Assembly (NCBI GenBank): GCA_015179025.1
Contig: WHUX01000198.1
Span: 31,471-95,470 of the forward strand
Direction: 5' to 3'
Length of the DNA: 64,000 nucleotides
Source: Terfezia claveryi
Lineage: Eukaryota; Ascomycota; Pezizomycetes; Pezizales; Pezizaceae
In this document: positions 33,539 to 45,090 of the stretch, one piece after another
Layout of the letters: each line of letters starts with the position of its first letter
Position numbering within the stretch: position 1 is the first letter of the stretch
The notes under the pieces: model-generated
Told to the model about the DNA's origin: nothing
What the model saw: the letters and a program-made list of their open reading frames with translations, nothing else
The model's database searches: none
Translations under genes and position numbers: made by a program

Positions 33539-36500
33539 TTATTCTATTAGTTTTCCAGTGATTATCCCTTGCTCTACAGCTGACGAGTTACCCTGATATT
33601 CTGTTGTTTTTCTAGTGATTATCCCTTGCCCTGCAGCTAGCGAGTTACCCTGATATTCTGTTGTTTTTCCAATGATTATTCCTTGCCTAGTAGTTAGTGA
33701 GTTACCCTGATATTCTTTTGTTTTTCCAGAGATTATTTCTTGCCTGGCAGCTAGCGAGTTACTCTGATATTCTGTTGTTTTGCCAGCGATTATCCCTTCC
33801 TCTGCAGCTAGTGAGTTTCTCATATATTCTGTTGTTTTTCCAGCTATTATCCTTGCCCGGCAGCTAACGAGTTTCTTATATATTCTATTGTTTTCCCAGC
33901 GATTATCCCTTGCCCTGCTATTAGCGAGTTTCTTATATATTATATTGTTTTTCCAGCTATTATCTTTGCCCGGCAGATAACGAGTTTCTCATATATTCTG
34001 TTGTTTTTCTAGCTATTATCTTTGCCCGGCAGATAACGAGTTTCTCATATATTCTGTTGTTTTTACAGCTATTATCCTTGCCCAGCAGCTAACAAGTTTC
34101 TTATATATTCACCTATTTTTCCAGCAATTATCCCTTGCCCTGCAGTTAGCTAGTTTCTCATATATTCTGTTGTTTTTCTAGCAATAATCCCTTCTCTGGT
34201 AGCTAATGAGTGTGTCATATATTCACCTATTTTTCCAGCAATTATCCCTGGCCCTGCAGTTAGCGAGTTTCTCATATATTCTGTTGTTTTGCCTTGCACT
34301 GCAGCTAGCAAGTTACCCTAATATTCTGTTGTATTTCCAGTGATTATACCTTGCCTGGCAGCTAGTGAGTTTCTCATATATTCTGTTGTTTTTCTTGCAA
34401 TAATCTCTTCTCTAGTAGCTAATGAGTTTGTGATATATTCACCTATTTTTCAAGTGATTATCCCTTGCCCTGCAGTTAGCGAGTTTCTCATATATTCTGT
34501 TGTTTTGCCTTGCCCTGCAGCTAGCAAGTTACCCTGATATTCTGTTGTATTTCCAGTGATTATACCTTACCTGGCAGTTAGCGAGTTTCTCATATATTCT
34601 GTTGTTTTGCCTTGCCCTACAGCTAGCAAGTTACCCTGATATTCTGTTGTATTTCCAGTGATTATACCTTACCTGGTAGCTAGTGAGTTTCACATATATT
34701 CTATTGTTTTTCTAGCAATAATCCCTTCTCTGGTAGCTAATGAGTTTGTAATATATTCACCTATTTTTCCAGCGATTATCCCTTACCCTGCAGTTAGTGA
34801 GTTTCTCATATTTTCTGTTGTTTTGTCTTGCACTGCAGCTAGCAAGTTACCATGATATTCTGTTGTATTTCCAGTAATTATACCTTGCCTGGCAGATAGT
34901 GAGTTTCTTATATATTCTGTTGTTTTCCTAGCAATAATCCCTTCTCTAATAGCTAATGAGTTTGTCATATATTCACCTATTTTTCCAGCGATTATCCCTT
35001 GCCCTGCAGTTAGCGAGTTTCTCATATATTCTGTTGTTTTTCTAGCAATAATCCCTTCTCTGGTAGCTAATGAGTTTGTAATATATTCACCTATTTTTCT
35101 AGCGATTATCCCTTGCCCTGCAGTTAGCGAGTTTCTCATATTTTCTGTTGTTTTGTCTTGCACTGCAGCTAGCAAGTTACCATGATATTCTGTTGTATTT
35201 CCAGTAATTATACCTTGCCTGGCAGATAGTGAGTTTCTTATATATTCTGTTGTTTTCCTAGCAATAATCCCTTCTCTAATAGCTAATGAGTTTGTCATAT
35301 ATTCACCTATTTTTCCAGCGATTATCCCTTGCCCTGCAGTTAGCGAGCTTCTCATATATTCTGTTGTATTTCCAGTAATTATACCTTGCCTGGCAGATAG
35401 TGAGTTTCTTATATATTCTGTTGTTTTCCTAGCAATAATCCCTTCTCTAATAGCTAATGAGTTTGTCATATATTCACCTATTTTTCCAGCGATTATCCCT
35501 TGCCCTGCAGTTAGCGAGCTTCTCATATATTCTGTTGTTTTTCTAGCAATAATCCCTTCTCTGGTAGCTAATGAGTTTGTAATATATTCACCTATTTTTC
35601 CAGGGATTATCCCTTGCCCTGCAGTTAGCGAGTTTCTCATATATTCTGTTGTTTTGCCTTGCCCTGCAGCTAGCAAGTTACCCTGATATTCTGTTGTATT
35701 TCCAGTGATTATACCTTGTCTGGCAGCTAGTGAGTTTCTCATATATTCTGTTGTTTTTCTTGTAATAATCTCTTCTCTAGTAGCTAATGAGTTTGTGATA
35801 TATTCACCTATTTTTCCAGCGATTATCCCTTGCCCTGCAGTTAGCGACTTTGTCATATATTCTGTTGTTTTTCTAGCAATACTCCCTTCTCTGGTAGCTA
35901 ATGAGTTTGTGATATATTCACCTATTTTTCCAGCGATTATCCCTTGCTCTGCAGTTAGCGAGTTTCTCATATATTGTGTTGTTTTGCCTTGCCTTGCAGC
36001 TAGCAAGTTACCCTGATATTCTGTTGTATTTCCAGTGATTATACCTTGCCTGGCAGCTAGTGAGTTTCTCATATATTCTGTTGTTTTTCTTGTAATAATC
36101 TCTTCTCTAGTAGCTAATGAGTTTGTGATATATTCACCTATTTTTCCAGCGATTATCCCTTGCCCTGCAGTTAGCGAGTTTCCCATATATTCTGTTGTTT
36201 TTCTAGCAATAATCCCTTCTCTGGTAGCTAATGAGTTTGTAATATATTCACCTATTTTTCCAGCGATTATCCCTTGCCCTGCAGTTAGCGAGTTTCTCAT
36301 ATTTTCTGTTGTTTTGCCTTGCCCTGCAGCTAGCAAGTTACCCTGATATTATGTTGTATTTCCAGTGATTATACCTTACCTGGCAGCTAGTGAGTTTCTC
36401 ATATATTCTGTTGTTTTTCTAGCAATAATCCCTTCTCTGGTAGCTAATGAGTTTGTCATATATTCACCTATTTTTCCAGCGATTATCCCTTGCCCTGCAG

Positions 36501-37250
36501 TTAGCGAGTTTCTCATATATTCTGTTGTTTTTCTAGCAATAATCCCTTCTCTGGTAGCTAATGAGTTTGTAATATATTCACCTATTTTTCCAGCGATTAT
36601 CCCTTACCCTGCAGTTAGTGAGTTTCTCATATTTTGTGTTGTTTTGTCTTGCACTGCAGCTAGCAAGTTACCATGATATTCTGTTGTATTTCCAGTAATT
36701 ATACCTTGCCTGGCAGCTAGTGAGTTTCTTATATATTCTGTTGTTTTCCTAGCAATAATCCTTTCTCTAATAGCTAATGAGTTTGTCATATATTCACCTA
36801 TTTTTCCAGCGATTATCCCTTGCCCTGCAGTTAGCGAGTTTCTCATATATTCTGTTGTTTTGCCTTGCCCTGCAGCTAGCGAGTTACCCTGATATTTTGT
36901 TGTATTTCCAGTGATTATAACTTGCCTGGCAGCTAGTGAGTTTCTCATATATTCTATTGTTTTGCCTTACTCTGTAGCTAGTGCAATCCCTTCCCTGGTA
37001 GCTAATGAGTTTGTCATATATTCACCTGTTTTTCCAGCAATTATCCCTTACCTGGCAGCTAATGAGTTTCTTACATATTCTGTTGTTTTACTAGCTATTA
37101 TTGCTTGCCCTGTAGCTAGCGAGTTACCCTGATATTCTATTGTATTTCCAATGATTATTCCTTGCCTGGCAGCCTGTTTTTCCAGTGATTATTCCTTGCC
37201 TGAGAGGTAGCGAGTTTCTCATATATTCAGCTTGTTTTCCCAGTGATTAT
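33539..37250 (-). repeat. 57-bp satellite, segment 4, with 330-bp higher-order repeats
   Basis: About 65 units. From roughly 34300 to 36950 they are arranged in a ~330-bp higher-order unit: five 57-bp units plus one 45-bp unit. The pattern repeats at 35705, 36035 and 36365 with near identity. The minus strand stays open for 517 codons (36336-34783) and the plus strand for 103-codon blocks. No promoter, non-repetitive exon or convincing start is linked to the frames. Confidence 0.9.
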
Positions 37251-37289
37251 CCCTTCTATCAGCAAAGATTTTCTTGTGTTACAATACGC

Positions 37290-37630
37290 TACCAAGCATT
37301 ACAAAGTCATTTTGTCTTATAGACGTTGCCTGCATTGCCAACTCTAAACCGCTTATATCCTTCTTTTGTACGTTAGCAACTTTGACGCATCTAATTTCTC
37401 CTTCTGCTGTCTAATTTGCTCTCAAACTGCCCCATCATTATTACCAACATACCCTACCATTTTCTTACCTACTCTCTTCTTCTAAGATTACGCTTGACCT
37501 TTGTCAAGTACTCTCATGCGTCTGACTAGTCATATCTAACTTGTTTTCCATTTAGTTCTCTCTATTTAATAGGCTAACGTATATATTACTATTTATACTA
37601 TCCATCATTCATCTCATTCCACACATGGGA
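37290..37630 (+). repeat. Direct repeat, partner at 39405-39660
   Basis: Shares CACCAAGCATTACAAAGTCA, TAGACGTTGCC, ACATTAGCAAC-like and CGTCATTCATCTCATTCCA blocks with 39405-39660, about 2.1 kb away in the same orientation. The copies flank the Arg-rich gene and the solo LTR. The second copy runs into the end of the Plavaka relic. 37640-37880 adds GTCGATTGA short repeats. Confidence 0.55.
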
Positions 37631-37882
37631 ATCTATAGCTCAATTCAGCCTAATTCAGGTTAGTTATTACTATTACCCATCCATCTATAGCTTGGGTGCA
37701 ATCTAGTTAATATTATTAGTTTTTCAGCCTGATTTTGTTAGTAGTGCTGGCCTGTTCTTCTATACAATAGCGATTGACCTCATCCCTCCTGTCGACTAGT
37801 CGATTAATACTGTTGACCGGTCGATTGACATTATTCACTGGTCGATTGATATAGGACGTATAGATATTAAGGAACAAATTTA

Positions 37883-38257
37883 TTATTTTCTAAAATTTAT
37901 AGTTATTGGGCCAACATGGGAAATATGGATATTGGAACAGCTAGGCCCAAAAAGAAGGCCTTCTATCAAGGTGACATTTTCTTGCTCTCCTTTCTTCTGG
38001 GCCCTCTTTTTTTCCCGCTCTACCCTCTGTCTTTCCTGCCGTCTCCAATCCCAAGCCTTTCGTTGCTGGTGGAGTCTCCGCTGTTTAGCTTTTATATTTT
38101 CTGAAGCCATATTCCTTTGGGGAATAATCTGAATATCATGCAATGGGGTACGAGTGGGCTTATTCTCTTTGTCCTTGGCCTCCTTGCTAGGTGCTTCCTC
38201 TTCCTCAAGCTCTAGAGTTATTGCTTTACTCGGGGTAGCAGGTACTTCTATTGGCAT
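37883..38257 (-). CDS. Arg/Gln-rich hypothetical protein (possibly last exon)
   Basis: ATG 38257 opens 124 codons: a Pro/Glu-rich start (MPIEVPATPS, LELEEEEAPSKEAKDKENKP), a strongly basic centre (KAKQRRLHQQRKAWDWRRQE, RVEREKKRAQKK) and a hydrophobic tail (SNIHISHVGPITINF). The layout parallels the gene at 45091-45998 (EVPPTSPSP, ENMP, Arg-rich, GSDSFVQVGNCSF). The upstream minus strand has a CTGATAG acceptor-like site just before the ATG, so the ORF may be a terminal exon. A nucleic-acid-binding role is plausible from charge only; no family is recognised. Confidence 0.4.
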   Translation of the reverse strand: MPIEVPATPSKAITLELEEEEAPSKEAKDKENKPTRTPLHDIQIIPQRNMASENIKAKQRRLHQQRKAWDWRRQERQRVEREKKRAQKKGEQENVTLIEGLLFGPSCSNIHISHVGPITINFRK

Positions 38258-38837
38258 AGATATGGCTATCAGCCTCGGGTAGTAGGGAAAGTGACATGGA
38301 TACTACCTAAAAGGATTAGCTGCAAGCTTATAACAATGTCTGATTATTTTCCACTATAGCACCTTTTTCTGTCCCTGAAGGTTTCACTATTTTCAACTAC
38401 TACAGCCGTGAAGCTACCTGTGCCTTCCAAAAGCGCAGTTCCCCAAGGAGCAATGAAAATACGATCAAAATCTATCTAGTGCAATAGGTCAATTGGGCAA
38501 GCCCATTAAGCCCAGAATCATACATATCAAGATTACGCTAGATAACTGCCAAACTATGATATTGAGCAAGTAACTAAGTATGAAAAGTTCATATGTTGAG
38601 GCTATGCTTGTCTCTCATATTTGTCTGCTTGATTCAGAATTGGTATCCATAGTACTTGTTTTCTAGTAGCACGAGGAGGAAGGTGGATGAGAATAATTGC
38701 TGTTACTATAGTGCAGACATGGTTTTATCTACTTTCTCAGGCCACCACTGTCGACTACATTAGAGACACTAAGGGGCTGGAGAGTGGGGGCCAATCGACT
38801 ACTTAGGGTCCCTTTTTGGTTCACTTCAGGCCGCCAC

Positions 38838-39133
38838 TGTTACGGCTGAGATTATGCAGACCGGGCCGGTACCACCCGATAGTGGGTGGCCTGAAGTCAT
38901 CCCCACTTTCCTATATATATGCCCACGTCTTGTATCTAGTTATTGTTCTCTAAGACTCGAGCGAAGTCTAGTATCACTGGATTACTTTACTTTATCGCAT
39001 GAATCAGTCTATATTCTTCGCCATATACTCCATATAGCCCAGTTAGGCCCAAAACCAGTAATTATGCTTTCGTAGGCTCCAAATATATTGATATGCCGAC
39101 AGATATCTCTATATCGCTGGCTCGCCCCTAACA
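38838..39133 (+). mobile_element. Solo LTR (296 bp)
   Basis: Starts TGTTACGGCTGAG and ends CGCCCCTAACA, flanked by GCCAC (38833-38837) and GCTAC (39134-39138), a 5-bp duplication with one C-to-T change. A CCTATATATATGCCC promoter-like segment is internal. It splits a ~95-bp tandem pair (38740-38835 and 39137-39225) sharing TGTCGACTACATTAGAGACA. Confidence 0.85.
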
Positions 39134-39618
39134 GCTACTGTCGACCACGTTAGAGACACCAAGGGGCTGAGTAGGGGCCAATCGACCGCTCAGGGTTCCT
39201 TTTCAGCTTGCTTCGATGCCCACTAGTTACCCCTGTTGAGGATACATACACATCTATGCATCACTCTAGCTACTGCTGGCTTAGTTTCATGTTCTACTAA
39301 TTAGTGGTCCGATACATATTGAATTTGTCTCAATTCATATTTTTTTTAATTACATTCCAATCCATCGTAATTTCTACATTAGCAAAAAGTATTGTATATT
39401 TTAACATACCACCAAGCATTACAAAGTCATTTTATTATATAAGTTGTAGACGTTGCCAACTCTGACTTGTTTTCATCCTCCTCCAGGACATTAGCAACCT
39501 TGTCGCGTCCATTTTATCTTTCTTTTGTCAAAATTTCTCTCAAATACCTTATGCTCGTTCGAGCTCTATTATGTTGTTCACTTTATTCCACTGCCAAATA
39601 TATATATAACTATCTACT

Positions 39619-40336
39619 CTATTCGTCATTCATCTCATTCCAAACATAGTAATCTACTCTCTTATTTACTATCCACTTTCGGGCTGGTTCCACTAGTATT
39701 AAATGTGCTGCTCCTTCAATTGAATACAGCCATACAATCGTCTGCCCTCCTCCACGTTTAAATTCTTGGACATATGACATTCCTTCAGGGCCATGTGGCG
39801 TTGGATTCCCTACCCAGTCTAGTTGTATAACATGTGCTAATTTATATAACTCGTTGTTAGTGTACCATACTGTAAACAATGCATTCAAAAACCCTACTAG
39901 TGGACCATTGTAACTCTTCAAACTTTCCATAATGGATGCAGGCCATAGTCTCATGGACTTAATACGTACCCAAACCGCATCCTGCCTTGCCTCCTTTCCA
40001 CATCAGCAACGAGTTTATTTGCACTAGGTGCACCAAGTGTACCTGGCGCTCTATTGCAGAACTAAGCCTTATGATGCACTAGTGTTCCATGTTCCCTTCC
40101 TGGCATACCTCTGGTGCTTCCAACTCCCTGAACCACCATGTTACCTTTACACTGTTTCTACTATGGTATCTATGCATACCTCTTTCCCTATAACATACCA
40201 GCGTTATCCACTTTGCTAAGTTTCCAATCCAACGTTTTGTGTTCCCCTCATTCTGCTTCAGCCTCACTTCTCTTTTACTCCTACCTCTGTCTCTTGACTT
40301 TGCAAGTATGAGTTCACCCTTTGCATTCTCTTGCAT
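39619..40336 (-). pseudogene. KDZ/Plavaka-like transposase relic, C-terminal part (copy 2)
   Basis: 39954-39619 reads VGFLNALFTVWYTNNELYKL, QTIVWLYSIEGAAHLILVEP and WIVNKRVDYYVWNEM. It aligns with the end of the plus-strand relic at 49200-49496 (INALFKV, VIVKISQIEGIAHLIPLEPG, WLVNNRIDLETWNM). Just upstream, a frame with ARQDAVWVRIK matches RYDWIWVRRQR of the other copy. Further upstream (40336-40079) similarity fades. It lies in the opposite orientation to copy 1, is truncated, and has no catalytic part left. Confidence 0.6.
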
Positions 40337-40339
40337 TCG

Positions 40340-41020
40340 CCCAACCTATTCTCCTCCTTTTCCTGTTGTCACTCACATATCTCACCGTCCCAACTCGATA
40401 TGCACACAATCCGCTCCTTAAAGTTACACCTCCTATCCCACGTCTTCCTGGCTTGAACTTCTCCCTATTGTCTTTGGGATGTTTTCAATCCGACACATCA
40501 CATTCCTAAGTTTCCCTTCCTACAATTCTCCTTCTGAAGTTTTTAATGTAACATATCGCGTTTCTAAGTTCCCCTTCCTAACAATTGCTCTTCTGATGCT
40601 TGTGATTTAATTTATCTTCGTTCTAAATCGATCACTCATTCTTAGCACAAACACGAGGTTTTCTTTGTTTGACTTCTATTTTCCATGACTAAAAAACACA
40701 TTCCGAACCTCATGGCCACACCTACAAACTACAACCAAATGAAATCCAACGCGCTGCATCCTCCCCCCTCTCACCCGATTATATCCACATCCTAGCCACA
40801 AATTACTCAGTAATAAAAAGCATAGTGAGAGAAACATGTAGAGAAAAACATGTGGAGTGAAACACAGAGAGAAACAAGCAAGCGACAAGAGAAAAAGAAC
40901 TAATACCGACTGACAAGAAAAACAAAACCAATTACCATATGGAGACAGAACTAACTGGGAACTGATCTAGGAAAACTCTTCCTCCCCCTACTATATTCGC
41001 TTCCAGTCCCTATCCGACAT
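40340..41020. other. No recognisable gene
   Basis: C/T-rich sequence with many short open frames on both strands and no motif I recognise. It may hold further decayed parts of the 39.6-kb relic. Confidence 0.4.
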
Positions 41021-41026
41021 GTTCAG

Positions 41027-42508
41027 TTACTCCATATCCGCTCCGTCGAAATTAATGTCCAAATCCCCACTCCCGCTGTCCAAATCTCCACCCTCTTTGT
41101 CTATATCTCCACTCTCCTCCAGTTCATCATCAACAATCGGGTCCAATGTCCCTGCCAACTCTATGGAAGAATCTCTCAATTGGCTCCCTTCACGATGGCG
41201 TTTGTGTGCTGGCACATTGAATCTGTCGTACAAGTGCTCTAGCTCCTTTCTCAATTCTGCCTCATATTTGGATTCATCTTCGACCTGTAGTGTATCAACG
41301 GGTTCTCGTTCCAAAATCCTTACTTGAGCTGCAATTCGACGTGCCAGGTCAGCCTTGATGTTATTCACAATAAGCTCCTGTATTACTTTTGGATGTATCT
41401 CCCATGTATTCTTGAGTCTTTCATATATGCCTGTTTCATGTTAGTCATTTTCCAACGCAGTGAGTACTTTCGCCCCTCATTATAGGTCATGCACAACTTA
41501 CACCAGGCAGTCTCCTATTTAAACTCCTGCATCACCGGAGCAATCTCGCCCTTCCTCCATGCCTTCAAACTATGACGCATGGCTGATGCTACAAAGCATA
41601 TGAAGACACCATTTATCTTATTTAGGAAATCTGGGTCTCTATTCCCCTGCATTTTTGAGCCCTGGAAATACCACTGATATATAATCGCAACGATCTCCTC
41701 GGCGCGGATGCGACCCTTGAGTTCCTTTCCGACTATTAGCGTTGGATCTTGGACTATAAGGCTACTCATACTAGGATCTGCAACTCTATCAACTTACGCT
41801 ACGACTGCTTTGCCTACAGATGAATCGATCCCCATCTAGCAAGAACTCAACCTGGGTCTTCATGCTTTCCTTTGGTAACCGGCCAATATCATACACCCTC
41901 GTGATGCTGGCTCGACATTCAAATATAAGATGTGATCTTGTTCGGGATTGTACTGCTTTGAGCTGTTTCCAATTAGCAAGCTGACGCAGCAAAACGGATT
42001 TGGTACTATACAAAGGTATCCACCTCCTTTACTCGTTCCATATAGTATGGCTCCATTTGGGCCTTGGACCAAGCATGCTGTATCAGCAGGAGTATTTCCC
42101 CGAGTGTTAACAGTAGTTTCCTGTATAATGTGTATTTTGTCACAATCTTTTTTACAGTGCTGGCAAACGGTTGCAAAACACTGGGAATCGCTGAAAATGC
42201 TCGCGTGCCTTTTCCAATACCTGGCGCGAGCACAGCAGCGTCAACGAGTGTTTCCTCGTCTGAATCGGACGAGGAATCGGACGAGGATTCATTTCCGTTA
42301 TCCTACATTGGAATTAGCTTACAATGTTCCCAAAATATTACAATCCACATTCCTCTTCATCGAACAAGATTTCATTCCTGTATGCAACCCCAGGTTCAAT
42401 TCTTGGCCATGGTCCAATACCAGGAGCTATTGCTTGGGAGGCCTTGCGTTTACGGCTTGCCTGCCCTACTGGCAGAGGGGCTTGTTGAGAGGATGATTTT
42501 CGAACCAT
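41027..42508 (-). pseudogene. Relic resembling DUF6532-type fungal proteins
   Basis: From ATG 42508 (MVRKSSSQQAPLPVGQASRK), past a probable short intron near 42303-42348, a Ser/Asp/Glu-rich linker leads to AFSAIPSVLQPFAS. Helical segments follow: ILLLIQHAWSKAQMEPYYME, then in another frame KSVLLRQLANWKQLKAV, then GRIRAEEIVAIIYQWYFQGS, NKINGVFICFVASAMRHSLK and ELIVNNIKADLARRIAAQ. The order (long helix, Q-W-Y/F motif, FVA.A..H.L..W..G) resembles DUF6532 proteins, which have no known function. At least two frameshifts (near 42008 and 41515-41370). Similarity is from memory of the pattern and needs a profile search. Confidence 0.35.
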
Positions 42509-42603
42509 TGTAGAGGAAAGACTCGCACAGAAGGTTTGGAAGGGTAAAATTCCAACCTACAGCGTTCAATGCCTTTATTAAAAACTCAAATTGCTAACTA
42601 AAT

Positions 42604-42700
42604 CCACCCCCAAAAAAATCCCGACAACCACCCACCAAAAAAATCCCAACGACTACCCAAAAAAAAATCTAAACGACCACCCAAAAAAAAAATCCCAATG
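42604..42700. repeat. ~26-bp A-rich tandem repeats
   Basis: Four units of CCACCCAAAAAAA followed by TCCCAACGA. Sits between two minus-strand relics. Confidence 0.7.
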
Positions 42701-42779
42701 AACAGACTCTGGCACAGACCTCTGTGCCTGCCTCCACATACCAACCTTATCCCTAAGCCCTCCATGCCTCATTGGCTAC

Positions 42780-43990
42780 CCTTACTCCTTCATCAGTGCC
42801 GCCTGTGCCTCGCCCTCAGTATTCCTATCCGCCGGGGGAGCTGCAGGATCCACTTCCAGCATAGCTGCATAGCCGTCATTCCGGCAGCAGTCGGACCCCT
42901 GGCTAGCACCATTTCCCTGCCATTTCCGGTTGGGGATCCAGTCCCTGCTAGATATTTCACCCCTCAGAGTCGATTGTAGATCTCCTCAGCTGGGTACTTT
43001 TCCTCTCTTCCTCTTCATTGCACGCAAAGCTCTCTTTTGCCTCTTAATCCGCATCCTGATCTTTAGCTTCCACGCTTCGAATCCCTCCTGCATGCGAGGG
43101 AATGTACGCTTTGCAAAGCCGGCAAGATTTCGACTCAAAGAGTCGAAATCCTCCGCAGGGTCCACATACTCTTCTGCTGATCAAGGAAGTCAGCCTCGAA
43201 GTATGCACCATCGTCTGCCGGTGGACGGTCCGCAACCGAGATACCAAAGCTGGATCCCTATAAAGGATAACTTGTACCCGAACAGGTTTTGATGAGGTTA
43301 GCTCTAAAAAGGCTTGCACCTCTTCGTCGGTTTGCAGACGTGTGGCAGGAGGGATTGCGTTGCCTGGGCTTGGGTTCTCTAGTGCCCCATAGATAGCCCG
43401 CACCTTCCTCCCTGCTGGGATTCTTTCTCGGATCTTGTCCACAATCTCTAAAAGAGATGCCGATCTTAAAATAGCAACACAGTTGCTCGGAGCTTCATCC
43501 CATTTATACTCCCTACTAACATTATCCTTACCTCATTGCCGCGGCTGGATCATGAGGAATAGTCTTACAGGCTTTCGAAGCCCTCCTGACCATTGTCCTC
43601 TGCATTTCGACTAGTTGCGTCGGCTCCCCCAAACTGGACATCTGGAGCATTAGCAGCCAGGTTTGCTACTTGGGCTAATGCGTGCCCCCGCTCTGTGTCT
43701 CTGGCCTTTTTGAGCACGTCTTGCAAAATCTTATCGAGAGCAGTCTCAGTGCTCTTTTGATGGCTGCTGCCCCATTTTGGATTAGGGCAATTCCGGATCA
43801 GGCAGCCCAGTCTCCTGCTGGGCATAGGTTTTGAATTGATGCCAGAGGGCATTACCAGCCTGCCTTTTCCCCGTTATCTCATTAGTCCATGCCCACCCCT
43901 TGACCCCGTTCCTCCATTGGGAGTACCGGGGGTCATGCTCCCCCACCCCAATAGTACTTTTGCCTGGCTAACTTCTTGCGCTGCGGATGG
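42780..43990 (-). pseudogene. Unknown minus-strand gene relic
   Basis: A frameshifted chain: ATG 43993-area ([18 protein letters not shown]), then [20 protein letters not shown] and [15 protein letters not shown] in a second frame after a G-run, [20 protein letters not shown], and a well-kept segment at 43442-43250 ([40 protein letters not shown]). It ends with a basic helix ([20 protein letters not shown] near 43050). I do not recognise a family. Trp-rich N-terminus and basic C-terminus suggest a transposon-associated protein, but that is a guess. Confidence 0.35.
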
Positions 43991-44049
43991 CATTTAGACG
44001 AACTACATTGGAATTTTAGATACCCCCGTTAGAAACTATGCTTTAAGAG

Positions 44050-44400
44050 GTACTTACGTTATTTATGTTGTTAGTTAATTAGGTGTTAACGAAATGGGTA
44101 GTGGTGATGGCGGGAAGGTATTCAAGTTGTGATCGCGGGAAGTATTGTGAATAGTTAATGAGAATAATTGATTCACAGATCTATGGGGGTATTTATGGAC
44201 TCTACGAAGTTGGACATAAGAGTAGGCCATGTTTGCTTGGTCGGCAATCAACATAGCCAGTCACTCCAGTTCTGTATGGCCTGCATAAGGCCATGACCTT
44301 TATGTTAATTATTGGACATGTTTGCTTCAAGCGGTCGGCAATCCACATAGCCATCTATGGCCTGCATAAGACTATGACCTGCATAAGACTATGACCTTTG
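44050..44400. other. Short-repeat region
   Basis: Two imperfect copies of GGTCGGCAATCAACATAGCC and TATGGCCTGCATAAG...CTATGACCT, no gene. Confidence 0.5.
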
Positions 44401-44409
44401 TGTTAATAT

Positions 44410-44654
44410 CTAGCACCTGTGTAACGACTTTCAAAAGCCCTCCAACCTTGTAAGTTGGAATCTGAGTGTACTACATACTTTCTGTTGTGCGTGGATGTTG
44501 TGACACTACCGTATTTCGTAGCATATGGTAAACAGAAGTAGAGTGCACAACAGCGAAATACAAATAACCGCGGCACAATAGAAAGTATGCAATACACGCA
44601 GATTCCAACTTACGAGGTTGGAGGGCTTTTGCAAGTCGTTTACAAAGGTGCTAG
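44410..44654. mobile_element. 245-bp MITE with ~80-bp inverted arms
   Basis: Left arm CTAGCACCTGTGTAACGACT and CCCTCCAACCTTGTAAGTTG; right arm, inverted, CTAGCACCTTTGTAAACGAC and CCCTCCAACCTCGTAAGTTG. Arms stay similar for about 80 bp around an 80-bp centre. A partial copy of the arm (AAGTTGGAATCTAAGTG) lies near 44840. Confidence 0.8.
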
Positions 44655-45090
44655 ACTCAAGTTATTTGGTAGTGCAATCCCAAATCTAAGCCTGTTTAGA
44701 AAGCAGCTTGTACCCCTTCTAGTAAATTTCCTAAGTCAGAAAGACCTAGGACATTGCATATGTATGTGATAGCACTACTACCGAATATTAATAATTCATT
44801 TAGAGCCACTGTATCAAGCCCCTGTTGCAGAAGTCATCCGACCACTTAAGTTGGAATCTAAGTGCGCTAAATATGCTGTTGTCTTGTAGATCTTTGTAAT
44901 ACCTAGCGGTACATGCCACTCACATCAATTCCTTCCCAATTAGGTATGAGACTATTGAGACCATAGCACTGACACGGGTTTGATTTGCCCCCCCCCCAAA
45001 TCTCTTAATACATATAAACCTATTCTCCTCAACATTCGAATACATTAATTGCTATTATTGACTATTAGCTATTCTGCCACTACTATCATT

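Noticed and set aside
42064..42513. 149- and 182-codon plus-strand ORFs (Ser/Glu-rich)
   Set aside because: They are antisense to the DUF6532-like relic, which has a start, linker and helices on the minus strand.
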